A stretch of 28,542 nt of DNA from Reticulitermes lucifugus (Eukaryota; Arthropoda; Insecta; Blattodea; Rhinotermitidae), in NCBI GenBank assembly GCA_026260175.1, contig JAKCWW010001134.1:51075-79616 (forward strand), written 5' to 3'. Position numbers and translations under genes: made by a program. This document shows positions 9,824 through 20,312 of this stretch, one piece after another. The notes under the pieces are model-generated. The model made no database searches and was not told the DNA's origin. It saw nothing but the letters and a program-made list of their open reading frames with translations. Within the stretch, counting starts at the first letter, position 1, and each line of letters begins with the position of its first letter.

Positions 9824-10086
9824 GTTAGCTGAAAATATACTTGTTTTGGTTTAATATGGTAGTAGTTATGCTGTGAGCCACAGCACCCCTATCCATTCAC
9901 AAAACATTATGGGTGAGTTGTTAGCAATCCTGTTCCATGTTTGGGAGGCACCAGGCATGAATCTAAGCCCACATTTTGTCTGTAATTTCCCACAGTTGCC
10001 CCAGGCAGGTGCTGTGTTTCACCTTGTATGTGTGTCAGGTGCTATATATTGGGTACAAATCCAGATTTCAACTTTGGTATGAACAG

Positions 10087-10275
10087 GTTCAGGTGGAAAG
10101 TGGGCGCGCCAGGATAATATGGCAGCAGATGCAGAGAACAGGCCTGTGGAACATCAGAATGCTGGAGGATGTGGTGGGGTTTCAATGCCACCAGAGCAAG
10201 ATGTCCTAACTATTCCTGATGTGCCACGCAAGACTGAAGATAATGAAAGTCACACACAGACTGGAGAAGATACAG
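10087..10275 (+). CDS. BTB gene, acidic/polar linker exon
   Basis: Acceptor TATGAACAG precedes 10087; an alternative AG six bases later (GTTCAG, exon from 10093) would keep the frame and drop two residues. Donor ACAG|GTAAAT follows 10275. It enters and exits in phase 1 and gives 62 codons plus the split ones. Content is polar and acidic (GSGGKWARQDNMAADAENRP, later PRKTEDNESHTQTGEDT), a typical disordered linker between BTB and finger. The frame across all 189 bases contains no stop, whereas the other two frames are not phase-compatible. Exact 5' edge uncertain by 6 bases. Confidence 0.75.
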
Positions 10276-11811
10276 GTAAATGTATAATATGAATATTTTT
10301 ATTAGCATGGCTGTATATGGATAATTATTTCAAACAGAGGTTTCATCTTGCTGTAAACTTTGCCAGTCATCTGGAACTTACTGCTGATTGTGTGCTGTGT
10401 TGAATATGCCATTTAGTGAACTGGTAGTTTTAGTTCTATGCTGAGCTATTTACTTGTACACAACAATTTTTTTTTCCTGGAACAGTGTTTGCTGGTACTG
10501 TGTTCAGTTTTAGCCTCTGGGTTGAAACATACACTGCACCAGCAAATGTGTCACTTTTGACAAGTTTGTCACTACACAACAACTGCTTGCTAGTATGCAG
10601 ACTGGTGAATACTGGCTGAATGAAGGCACTGCTTTTGTGTACTGTTCATATCCTGCTAGATTATTGCATCAGTATTATGTTGAACACTTTTTTGTATCTA
10701 AAATTTCCCCTGTTCACGCCATGAAGGCTTGCAGGGGGCGTAGAGGTATAGCTCTACTCATTCTTAATGTAGGTGCTAGATGGAGGTGAGTTGTCAACTA
10801 CATGCCCCTTCCACTTTACCCCCAGGAAAGAACCTTGGTACCCATTGAATAGGAGGCTGGGTGGGCTCCACAGCTGGTCTGAACGTTTCAGAGAAGAGAA
10901 AAATGTCTTTTTCCTCCCTGGATTTGAACCCTGCTCATCCAGACAGTAGTGTAGTGACTATATTGACTGCCCTATCCTGGCTGTCATATATTTGATATAC
11001 ACATTATTTTTGAGTTTGGCTCTGCTCTTAAGGTGATTATCATTATCGTGTCTAGCTTGGCATTTACGAAAATAAAAAGCATGACAAAATATGTCAGTTT
11101 AAAGCCTGTCAGTAATTGGACAGGAGAACAGCCAGTTGTTGAAACATTGAATGTATAACTCATTGGACAAAGTTTAACATAATACTAGTATAGTGAAACA
11201 GCTAGTGCCAGCAATCTTTAGCAAATTACAAGATGATATGGCACAGCTTCCACATACAGCAGCAAGTACAAATGTATGGTGATAGCTACTGTAATGTATG
11301 CAGTACTGGAAGTCCTATATTGTAACTTTCTACTCCTAAGGACCTTGCTTCAGTTAGTTTATGGGCTACTTTATGTGCTGTTTTGCTTGCACAAAATGCA
11401 TGTAGTCAGCACAAGGGGGAGGTTGCACGTGTCTCGCCGTTTGTCAGCATGTTTCATCATTCAGAACTACTAAATAGATTTAATTCAGCTTGGTGCTGGG
11501 TGGTCTGCATTGAAATAAATTAAGTGAATTTAATTTCCTTTTCTGTATGTACAACCCCCTGCATTACATTAAACTCTGATCAAACTTAATTGGTTTTTTC
11601 AGTGCGGCTTACTGTAGAAAAGGTTGGCATCTGATGTAAAGATAGATTGACTTAAGCCCTACATTTTTCATTTGAAGATTTTTGGGTGATATGAATATTT
11701 GATGAAATACAAGGGAAAATATTTTGTGACTGTTTGCAATGATAGATTTGTATTAGTGGTATATGAAAAATGGGGCATGTGAAATAATAACAATTGCTGT
11801 ACATTGAAATA

Positions 11812-12342
11812 GGTTTTTCATTTACACAGCTCTTTATTGATGTATCAGCCTTACAGTGACATGTTTAGGCTGAAAGTCATCTGGCCATCATCAGGTCACA
11901 TAGTATGTACATAATACAATATTGTAAGACAGTTTAGTTACTGAACCTTATTCGCCAATAATGAGATCTGATTGCATTTACGATTTTTGTTGTAATAGAA
12001 CCGTTTTTAAGATTGTGTTCCAGTGTGGAAATACCTAGTTAAATCCTTCTATAGGATAAGATTTCATGTTGACTTCTAGGTTTTGTGTCTATGATATAAA
12101 ACACTTGAATGTTAGAGTGAAGTTAAAAGTTAGATGTAAAACATAATTTTAATTCATGATATAGTTAAAAATTAGTTGTTTTTGGACATGTAGATGTGCT
12201 CTGTTTTCCACGTATTGTCTAGGAGAAACCTATGGATGGGCTCACATCTATATTCTTCAGGGGTGGTGGCTTTGTGACAACCTGAAACATGTCATTCACA
12301 TAAGATTGATACAGCAATATAGATTTGTGCAAATGAAAAACT
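11812..12342. mobile_element. Foldback element F2 (decayed)
   Basis: The outer ends are inverted relative to one another. On plus near 12308-12341 the text is GATACAGCAATATAGA then TTTGTGCAAATGAAAAAC; on minus from 11850 down to 11812 it is GATACATCAATAAAGA then GCTGTGTAAATGAAAAAC. Each arm carries the shared cassette just inside: minus 11858-11895 with CTGATGATGGCC and CCTAAACATGTC, plus 12255-12293 with GGTGGTGGC and CCTGAAACATGTC. The middle is AT-rich and does not pair obviously. No target duplication was identified. Confidence 0.6.
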
Positions 12343-13019
12343 AATCTCAGTGTATAGTATTTCATACAGTGGGATGCTTTGCATGAAAGTTAACAATGAT
12401 TATGTTTGACAAACGTGTGCTCCATTAGATGACATTTTTCCCACCTACATAGTGTTGCAGTGCGATTGAAGTCTGAAATTAAATGTCGTTCATTTGTGAA
12501 ATTGATAAGGATTGGTAATCACTGAAGAAAATCGGAACTTCACAAAGTATTACACATAGGGTTTGAGCCATTTATTTTTATGGTGACTACTTTTACTGCA
12601 AATGTTCCATGTAACTAGCTACATTCGAATCATTCTCCAGTCTCCTATAACAGAGGATATGAAAATGTTTTATCATAAGTGTGAAATGGAATGGTACAAA
12701 AATATTGTTGTGAAAAAAGAATTGCTGCCTGCTTCATAAAAGTGCCACTTTTTTGTTGAATACCTTGATGATGAAGGTAAGCATTTCTATCTTGCTGTTT
12801 TGTGACTTTGCAGAATTTAAGCTAGATTATGCTTAGATTTGTGAATGCAATATGTATGTGAAATTTGAATAAAGTTTTATACCTTGTATCATACCTCATA
12901 TTTTATGTGGCTGTGAAACTAGGTCCCTGATTTCGAAGCAAGAACACTGACAGTGTTTGGGAACAAATTTGTGAGGAAAATTATTGGATCTAAGAGAAGT
13001 AACAAAAGTGTGGAAATAA

Positions 13020-13380
13020 TTACATGATGAACTGCAGGATAATTTGTGGCGTTCGCCAAATATGAAGATAATTTAGTTGAGGTAAGATGAGTGGCATGCA
13101 GAAGGCAGATGGGAAGTAAATGTAAAATGTCAAAAATGCTGAAGAAAGGGGTTGACTTGGGAGGATAATACTGAAGATATCAAAGAAATAGGGTATGAGA
13201 GTGTGGAGCTGATTTAAATGGCCCAGAATAAGCACTGATGGGCTTCTGTGAACGTGGTAATGGACCGATTGTCCTTGTAGAAGACAGACAATTTGTTCAT
13301 CAACTGAACAAGTGCTCTGTATTTTTCTCAAGCTAGACTCTGTCACCTGGTTTAGGTATTCCAAGAGTTTTAGAAATTAA
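13020..13380 (-). repeat. Blattodea-type dispersed repeat fragment (-)
   Basis: Minus-strand translation contains VHYHVHRSPSVLILGHL and FFDIFSIILPSQP, decayed forms of a phrase I recall as frequent in cockroach and termite repeats. It belongs with 1851-1995 and 18220-18560. The 114-codon open frame is a relic and is not proposed as a gene. Confidence 0.55.
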
Positions 13381-13499
13381 CTTCCATCCAAGTTTCAGTC
13401 AGATTTCTTCAATTGAACATAAATTTGATTGATTTTGTTGTTTGCATACTAATCTAAAACTTATTAGTAAGATGTGACTAATGATAAACGTGTGCTCTA

Positions 13500-13519
13500 A
13501 CACACACACACACACACAT
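13500..13519. repeat. (CA)n microsatellite
   Basis: About ten uninterrupted CA units, followed by a degenerate GTGCACA/TGTGCAC tract to about 13540. Confidence 0.9.
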
Positions 13520-14369
13520 ATGCGTGCACATGTGCACACACTACTAATTTTGTATTATTAGGGAAGTTGTAGATTAGAAGTGTGACATGATTGTGCTTTA
13601 GATGAAGTAAATGCAAAATTACATTGTAAACAGTCCTTTTATGCATGCGTAAATTCTTGTTTGTGACGAAGTTAGAAATTTTATTTTCTGTCTTCTGTTT
13701 CTATATTAAAAAGCAAGTGCAGTGTACCATTGCTACATTGTAGTTACAATCTTGGATATTATCATTTCTGGCAGTATGTAATTTTTTTGTAACACCATAA
13801 GTTATGTAAGCTGAGGCCGTTAAACAGTTGTTACTTTAAGCTTACTGTGGTTAAAGAAAGACCACAGAAAAGCATAAGGCTGCCATCTGTTGATGACATG
13901 ATGAAGTACTGGCCCAGTCAAAGAGCACTGTTTGAAACGTCTTGGAGATGTGGTATGGCCATTTGGATGGAACAGTTGAGCACATCATGGAGATGATTTT
14001 AGTTGACAATGGGTTCAACACTCAGAAATGTGAAAGTGGGTGAACTTGAGTTAGGATAGTTTTCAGTGTGTGATAGCTGATGATTATGGTGTTGGGTGAA
14101 GTATTTTGTTAAGGTGAGCTACAGAGCTACATAAGTAAGTTGCATCAGATGGTCTTACTGCATTATTATATGAGTGACAGATTCAGTGATATTATGTCAC
14201 ACATTAAGTTAAGGCAAAAAATTTAAATAAAACATCACTATCTTGTGTCATATCATCATGTCAGAACACATCATCATAATGAAAGGCAGTCAGTGCAAAA
14301 CTCTGTAACATATTTCAAAACCTCTGCAATGTATATTGCATATTAAGAATATTACTGAAGATTCACATT

Positions 14370-14520
14370 TTCTGGGACCTTATGCTGTGTCATCTGGTAA
14401 ATAGTTGTGGACATTTTGAAGGCACTATGATCCTTTGAACACTGGTAACTGTTTACCAGTTGACATGATGTAACATCAAAAAGACTTGGAAACTTCAGCA
14501 ACACTCTTGTGAGAACCTTG
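14370..14520. repeat. Inverted-repeat element, second copy of the 9167 type
   Basis: TTCTGGGACCTTATGCTGTG, CTGGTAAATAGTT and CATTTTGAAGG match the left arm at 9167 in order. The right side (CCTTTGAACACTGG, GTTTACCAGTTGACATGATG) pairs back imperfectly up to 14477. The trailing block ACTTCAGCAACACTCTTGTG corresponds to 9368-9387. Confidence 0.65.
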
Positions 14521-14668
14521 ATCTTGCAAGACTGTTGGTCTGTCTCTCCTGCTTTTTCCTTCCTTCCTGAATCTGTGTATATTAAATTCACTACTTCACT
14601 TTATTGGACCGTTTTAAAAATGTGTGGAAAATGTGGTGTGATCATACTTCTGGTATATTAAAATATGT

Positions 14669-15010
14669 CATATAAACAGTTGGGGGCACGCGGTGGCACA
14701 GTTGGTTGAGGCACTGCTCTACAAGCTGGAAGGTCGTGGATTCGATTCCCGATTATGTCATTGGAATTGTTCATTGACACAATCCTTTCGGTCGCACTAT
14801 GGCCCTGGGGTCGACTCAGCCTCTAACAGAAATGAGTAGCAGGAGTATTTCCTGGGATGTAAAGGCAGCCAGTGCGTAGGGCTGACAACCTTACCACCTT
14901 TATGTGCTGATTGTCTTGAAATCTGGGAGCCTCAGCCTCCTGGAATCCTAAGGGCCTGTCCAGGCCTGTAATGGGATAGCGTTACCTTTACCTTTTGCAT
15001 ATAAACAGTT
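14669..15010 (+). mobile_element. tRNA-derived SINE with perfect 13-bp target duplication
   Basis: The element 14682-14997 begins GGGGGCACGCGGTGGCACAG (A-box-like), with a B-box in GTGGATTCGATTCCCG. The body (CGGTCGCACTATGGCCCTGG and beyond) and tail (ATGGGATAGCGTTACCTTTA) match the reverse-strand copy at 3098-3369. An exact 13-bp duplication CATATAAACAGTT flanks it (14669-14681 and 14998-15010), proof of a discrete retroposition event. Transcription of the parental elements would have been by RNA polymerase III. The intact duplication suggests this copy is not very old. Confidence 0.92.
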
Positions 15011-15221
15011 AACACAATGAGCATGTAGTTTCTAAAGAGTTTAGTTTTGACACAAGCACAACCATCGCCTGGTTGAACTGCTCTGGCTAAGATATTTAGT
15101 ATCTCAGTTTGTTTGAGGATAATAGTGCCATTGCTTTCTGCTTAATTTGCAGTATGTAGTTTATTGTGTCTGTAAGAGCCAGCTGCCAGGTGGTGACTTT
15201 TGTGTTTGTGTCTGCTGGCAG

Positions 15222-15700
15222 CATCGCCACTGCTGGTGGTGGCAAGTTCAGGCACGGGCGGGGGGAAGGTGCGGGGTGCATCGGACCAGCCTGGTGTGTG
15301 TCCACTCTGCGGTTCCATGTTGCGTCAAGCTCGCAATCTGCGACGACACCTGTTGACCAGCTGCAGATATCGTATGATGGGTGATGCGACACAGCCGACT
15401 AGCAGTAGTCCATCTGATTCATGCCTTGTGCCTTTGCAACCCCTCAGTTTTGTGTCATCTCCAATTGTCCTTCACAGTTCAGGAAATGCAACCTGTGAAC
15501 AGATTGTATGTAAAGTTTCTCCTTTGCCTTCACCACTGCCTTCACCTGTATCATCTTGTGGTAATGTAATTTCACCTAGCTGTAGAACAGTGACTTCACC
15601 GCTGCTGCTGCCGCCACCGCCGCCACCACCACCACTACCACCACCACTACCACTACCACCACCACCACAACAACAACAACCTCCAGTGGCACACCAGTGA
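15222..15700 (+). CDS. BTB gene, alternative terminal exon A (C2HC finger, polyproline tail)
   Basis: Acceptor TGTCTGCTGGCAG precedes 15222, entering in phase 1 to match the exon ending at 10275. A second AG (15250-15251) is also in phase. It encodes 158 full residues to TGA 15698-15700, giving a 383-residue isoform. SDQPGVCPLCGSMLRQARNL is followed by RRHLLTSC: C251, C254, H267 and C272, a C-x2-C-x12-H-x4-C finger, unlike the C2H2 finger in exon B. The rest is low-complexity: Ser/Pro-rich, then a Leu/Pro run (GC-rich CCN repeats, about 15596-15668) and Q4 near the end. The finger would confer DNA or partner specificity. Alternative splicing is inferred from parallel exons; no transcripts are available here. 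Confidence 0.82.
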
Positions 15701-17520
15701 ATTGTCCGTCAGCTTCATATAATCACATTAACCGACATTTGCCAACTCACCTGTATTGGCAGTAGCTTCATGAAACATCAGTCTGGTTATTTAATGTAAA
15801 GAACTTGATTACTGAACTGTGTAATAATTCATACTTCTTGTTAGCCAGTGTAGATTTAATCATCTTAAGGAAAACAGGATGTTATAAATTTTTGCAGAAA
15901 ATTGTGTTTTTAACGTGGTATTGTGCCGTCCACTGAGATTAGCCACTTGTCTGTTATAAGCAAACAGTGTAGTTCTTTCTGTCGTGTGTGTGCTTGATTT
16001 GCCCTTTGCTCAGGTGTGTCAGATTTTCTTTGTATTAACAGTCTTCTGGACTGTGATATGTGTGATTGAGTGTATTGTAAAGCGATTATACAGCTCTGAA
16101 TTGCGTCATCATATTTAAGTGTAAAACTGAAATACTGCCCCTCTCATTCTGTTAGGACAAGATAGCTTTAAATTTCTTATAAAGGGTAGTGTAAAAGAGA
16201 CCACCCATGTTACAAGGACCTCTGTACAGAAGCTGGGCATAAGCACTGATAGTTATTTGTGATCTTTCTCAGCAGTTACGGAATCGTTTCAGAGACGTGA
16301 GGTTCTCACAGTGGTGAGTGTCAAGTCTTCAGGGTAACCCTGAAGATGTTGGTATTAAGTTCTTACAAAATGTTGGTACTTATCTGCCACATTATACAGC
16401 ATTGTCTTCAAGGTTTTCCCTTATCTTCTACACCAAAATTCGAACTTGGATCTTCCAAATACAAGGCATAAGTTTTAAATGCTACAATGTGACAGTATAA
16501 ACTGATACTTGATATGCCAGCCCATCCATGTTATATACAGTGAACTGTGAGAAGGTTATTTCTTCCTGCCATTTCTTTTCCAGGTCTTACTCTTAAGATC
16601 CTGCACCTGAAACAAAGCAACAAAGCTGTTACTCATTTCGAGCTGTTAGAGAGCTCTGAAACTCAGAGATGTAAGTTAGATAGTGGCAAGATCTCTAGGT
16701 TTTATAGTATACAATTCACGGCACATAAACTTTTCTGCAGAACATATTTCATAAGCTTGGGACTCAGCAGCGATGTTGTGGGTTTATTTAATGGTGATTT
16801 TATATTCTGCAGTTATCTTAGTGTACACACGAGTTGATGCTGATTTGTGGTATGAGGTTATATGTGAATATTGTCTTTCATTTATTATGTAAATACATTT
16901 TGCAGTTATTGAAGCACGTAAATGTTGGAGTGCTAATTGTGTGAGCTACAATGTGTGAAGAGTCACAGTTCGTTTGGTTTTGTTATTGTTAATTATAAAA
17001 CTCATTTTATCTGAAGTGTTTTTCATTTTGTTGTTCAGTTTTAAATTAGTGAAATCTTATGATATGTACTGTAATTTATGTTTGCTTTTCATGCCAAAAT
17101 GTTTCTTGATAATTATTATTTATTTGTATCTAGTGGTGTAGACAAGGCACCGGCAGACCCTGTGGTGCCGAGGGGTGGGGGGCAAATGTACAGAATACTA
17201 AAATTTGTTGTGGGTTCTTTCAGACTGGATTCTGTTTTTCTGACAGGAGGCAGTACTCTGAGAGATATGGGAGTAACTTCACCAATAATTATAGGAGGAC
17301 GCCAAGTATTGAACTGTGCGGGTGGCACCCGTTTTCTGCACCACTGTGTGTATCCTGTTCATTTAATGTTCCTATTATATTAGATATTGTGACTACAAAC
17401 AACTATTGAAAAATTTGTATCAAGTAAGCAACAGCTTCAGTAAGTATAGTTATTGTTTGAGTAATATTTGATGTTGGTATTTTCAAGATCGAAGTAATAA
17501 AAACCTGAATCTCGATTTGA
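15701..17520 (+). other. Probable 3' UTR of isoform A and flank
   Basis: The first canonical AATAAA on this strand after exon A that I found is at 17496-17501, implying a 3' UTR of up to 1.8 kb. An earlier variant signal cannot be excluded. It also includes the candidate cassette exon at 16584-16670. Confidence 0.35.
16584..16670 (+). CDS. Candidate in-phase cassette exon (87 nt)
   Basis: A long pyrimidine tract (CTTCCTGCCATTTCTTTTCCAG) ends at 16583 and a strong donor AGAT|GTAAGT begins at 16671. The enclosed 87 bases are a multiple of three and stay open when entered in phase 1, giving GLTLKILHLKQSNKAVTHFE then LLESSETQR. They exit in phase 1, so they could join 10275 to 20313 without breaking the frame. 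No domain is recognised. The open frame continues past the donor, and the stretch could instead be a repeat with chance splice sites. Confidence 0.25.
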
Positions 17521-17596
17521 GCATTGTTTTCCAGTCTTGAACCTGAGAGTTTTCAGATGAATATGTGAGATTTCAGGTACTCAAGTGGCTATAAAG

Positions 17597-17690
17597 ATTA
17601 TTATCTTCTGGGCTGTGACTCCGTGTAGTCTGACAACTAGTTACCAACGTTTCAGAAGTACCTGATGCCTTCTTCTCCATCAGAGAGTTT
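17597..17690 (-). repeat. Repeat fragment with GAAG-hairpin-GAAACGTTGG cassette
   Basis: Minus strand reads GAGAAGAAGGCATCAGG then TACTTCTGAAACGTTGG and ends CACAGCCCAGAAGATAATA. It has the same order of blocks as 23450-23540 and 9283-9357: GAAG, hairpin, GAAACGT, spacer, CCAGAAGA. Fragment only. Confidence 0.55.
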
Positions 17691-17699
17691 TCTTCCCGT

Positions 17700-18170
17700 G
17701 CCTGCAGACTTGGGATCATCTTCAGAGGATTACTTCAGCATAAGTGAATGAAAGTTTGCATCTGGACTAGTTCTGGTGTTAAGACCTGTTGAAGAGGCTG
17801 CAGATGAATTGTACCCTGTCTTAGCTAGAATACTGCTCTGCTATGGAAGTGAATCTGTGTTTGAGTCATACAGCATTAATTCAGAGGAGAGGAATGGATT
17901 TTCTGCAAATTCTTATCCTGAACTCAAAAAGTCATCCTCGCACTTTATTCTTTTATATGCAGAATAAACTAATTTTAATACATTTCAGGATGTTTTTCTG
18001 CCATTTTGGTAACAGCCCCACATCCACCAAAATATACCATGAAAATCGCTTAGCTAGTCAAGACGCCCCCGCTTTTTATGGAACGTGAAGATTTATTGCT
18101 GTGTTCCTGTCCTGAGCCAGAGGAAACCAATCCATTATCCCATATCCAGTTCCTTTAAAATCCATCTTCT
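17700..18170. other. Non-coding, nothing recognised
   Basis: Open frames at 17776-17967 and 17843-18088 overlap in different frames and neither has splice or domain support. Confidence 0.4.
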
Positions 18171-18171
18171 T

Positions 18172-18560
18172 CTTCTGTCTATGGGCCCGTCGGCATTAGC
18201 TCCGGACGCACCGCAGCCTTAGGCTTATTGTGCTAAAATCCATCTTAGCCATCTTAATATTATTTTCCTATCTATGCTAAGTGATCTGTTCCCTTCAGAT
18301 TTTCTGGCTGCAATTTTGTGTGCATTTCATATTTGTGCTGTGCATGCTACATGCCGCAGTGTTACCCATCTTGATATGATGATCCTAATAATATTTGTTG
18401 AAGGGCCAAATTGTAAAGTTCCTCAGTCACCAGCTCTCTATTACTTCTCCCCCCTAGCTTCCAATATTTTCGTCAGCATTACGTTCTCAAACGAACTCAG
18501 TTTCTGTTGCACATCTTTACAAAATGACAGGTAAAATTATAGCTTTGAATATTTCATACA
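18172..18560 (+). repeat. Blattodea-type dispersed repeat, longest copy (+)
   Basis: After a GC-rich block (18181-18235, GTCGGCATTAGCTCCGGACG) the plus strand reads as a decayed frame with DLFPSDFLAAIL, SVTHLDMMILIIFVE and SPALYYFSPLASNIFVSITF. I recall close relatives of these phrases from cockroach and termite repeats. It shares the family with 1851-1995 and 13020-13380. Not a host gene. Confidence 0.55.
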
Positions 18561-19390
18561 CATACAGCTGGAAATGGCCTAATGTGGTTATGTTTATGAA
18601 ATTATTAACTAATGCTGTATGTAATTGATAGACAGTGTAAAGGTTTCAGTCTAACTGTTCTTTTTTGCGTGAGGGGACATATTTTGACGTTGGTAAGTAC
18701 ATTGTGTTCATAAATTAATGTGCTGTTCTGAGGTTTTGGTATCCTCTAACACTTAATGCTAGAGACATGATTGAGACCCAAAATCTAAAGGAAACTGAAA
18801 GTTTGCCCATGTCAGTGAAATTCAGTGTGAGGCAGGTTTGTTGCTGTACACAGTTTTTGTCAGCAGTACAGCTCTTGCCACATGCAAGTGAGAAGATGTG
18901 CAGATGTACAATCTTCAGTTTCTCTTATTGCTTCAGGTGGCCTGTTACAGTGCCACTTTTTTGTGGGGCGAGGGGGAGAGTTTGTGGGGAATGTAGTCAT
19001 CTGTGTAGAAGAATGGCAGATTAACTGCTGAAGATCAAGGTGGCTGAGGTTTTGAATGTGCTGTTCCAATTCAGTGTCCTGGAAAATGCTCATTTAAACC
19101 TTAGGAAAGTGGGGCTCAAGGAGACTGATGGAGTCAATATGAACTTCACTCTGCAATAACATATGAAGATCCAGCATTTCAAGATATTGTTTTTGGCAGT
19201 CTAAATGACCATATTTTAGAAAAATCAACTGGAGCCTTTGGCCATCTGGGTAGTTGTACGTTACTATGGTGCATTTACATTTGGGACTGTGAGAGGCAAA
19301 ATCTGCAACAGGGACAGTTCAAAGGAAACTGCAGCCTGATGATGATGATGAGAGTAATGATGATGACAATGATAATATGTTGTAAGTAAT
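18561..19390. other. Intronic, weak features only
   Basis: Contains a pyrimidine tract and AG (TTATTGCTTCAG, near 18936) followed by a phase-1 frame open only to TGA at about 19028. Within it no finger motif can be read. Also a GAT-rich simple repeat at about 19337-19378. No exon called. Confidence 0.4.
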
Positions 19391-19927
19391 AAAGTACAAT
19401 GACTTTTACTTGTGACATCCCGTTGTGTGTCAGTGATATGAACAAGTAAAATCAATACCGTCTCAACACAGCTATCTTTATTAGGCAATAGAGTCTATAC
19501 GTCTAGTTAGGCGACATGTTTCAACCTAAATTAGGTCATCTTCAGGCTCTTAAACTTTAAAAAAACACATTGAGGAAGACAATATAACATTTTATGATCA
19601 ATTGTCGGGCTTTCATGAGGTTTTGAGAAGAGTAGAATAAAGTGGAAGAATATAAAATGAAATAAAATAAAAATTCAGGTTTTATATTATTTCACTTTAC
19701 AGTCTTTCATTTTATTCTACTCTTCTCAAAGCTTCATGAAAGACCGACAGTCAATAATACAATTTTGTATTGTCTTCCTCAATGTGTTTTTTTTAAGTTT
19801 AAGAGCCTGAAGATGAGGTAATTTAGGTCGAAACATGTTGCCTAATTAGACATATGCATTCTATTGTCTAGTAAAGATAGTTGTGGTAAGACTGATATTA
19901 ATTTTACTTGTTCAAAAAATACAATGA
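19391..19927. mobile_element. Foldback retroposon F3 with 12-bp target duplication
   Basis: Arms from 19440 inward and from 19913 inward are reverse complements over about 220 bp (outer ends GAACAAGTAAAAT and ATTTTACTTGTTC), separated by a short AT-rich centre near 19665-19680. A 12-bp direct repeat with one mismatch, AAAGTACAATGA (19391-19402) and AAAATACAATGA (19916-19927), flanks the unit. The left side carries an extra tail (19403-19439), giving the same asymmetric plan as F1 at 5041-5767. Each arm contains CCTGAAGATG-hairpin-GAAACATGT (minus 19513-19546, plus 19806-19840). No coding capacity. Confidence 0.75.
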
Positions 19928-20312
19928 GTTGGTGAAACAGCACTTTTCAAAGAGACCAATGAATGTCTGCCTGGGTTCTGTTTCAACACATTCTTGAATA
20001 TGGATTTTCTCAGATTTAGAGTTCCTATATTGAATGTTTGCAGACTTGAGTTAGCTGAGTGCTGTATGAATCATATATTTAATTTCTGTATATTCATATG
20101 TGTGTAATATTTTTGTACCATCATTGTGTGTCCCTCTTTTCTTATTTTGTCATGACAGCAAATCTCATTTACAGGTATGCTGGTTTATACATACAGGTGT
20201 TTCCCCTTTCAGTTAATAATTTCAGACTGATAAAATATAGAAACATACAGGTATGTGATATGTTATATTCAGTGACTAGAAGGCTGCAGTGGATTGTTGG
20301 TTTTTGTTGCAG
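19928..20312. other. 3' end of the intron before exon B
   Basis: No repeat recognised. It ends with an excellent acceptor, TTGGTTTTTGTTGCAG. Confidence 0.6.

Larger units (their letters stand above)
10276..15221. other. Long intron of the BTB gene (to first alternative end)
   Basis: About 4.9 kb, AT-rich. Holds a foldback element (11812-12342), a reverse-strand Blattodea-type repeat (13020-13370), a CA microsatellite (13500-13519), an inverted repeat (14370-14477) and a SINE (14682-14997). Open frames at 10595-10789 and 11276-11473 have no splice or domain support. An AATAAA at 12868-12873 could allow intronic polyadenylation, but nothing else supports it. Confidence 0.6.

Noticed and set aside
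12868..12873. AATAAA within the long intron as evidence for a truncated BTB-only isoform
   Set aside because: A single hexamer in AT-rich intron is expected by chance; no in-frame extension of the linker exon leads to it.
13500..13545. Possible CRISPR-like or regulatory array
   Set aside because: A simple CA microsatellite with degenerate flanks; no spaced direct repeats.
17134..17383. Possible third alternative terminal exon after TTGTATCTAG, with a 101-codon open frame
   Set aside because: Entry would have to be phase 2, whereas the shared linker exits in phase 1, where an immediate stop (TAG) appears. No zinc-finger residues in the usable frame.
18936..19030. Acceptor-like TTGCTTCAG followed by a phase-1 open stretch with several Cys residues
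   Set aside because: The frame ends after about 30 codons and the Cys/His spacing fits no finger; there is also a competing minus-strand frame. Insufficient evidence for an exon.
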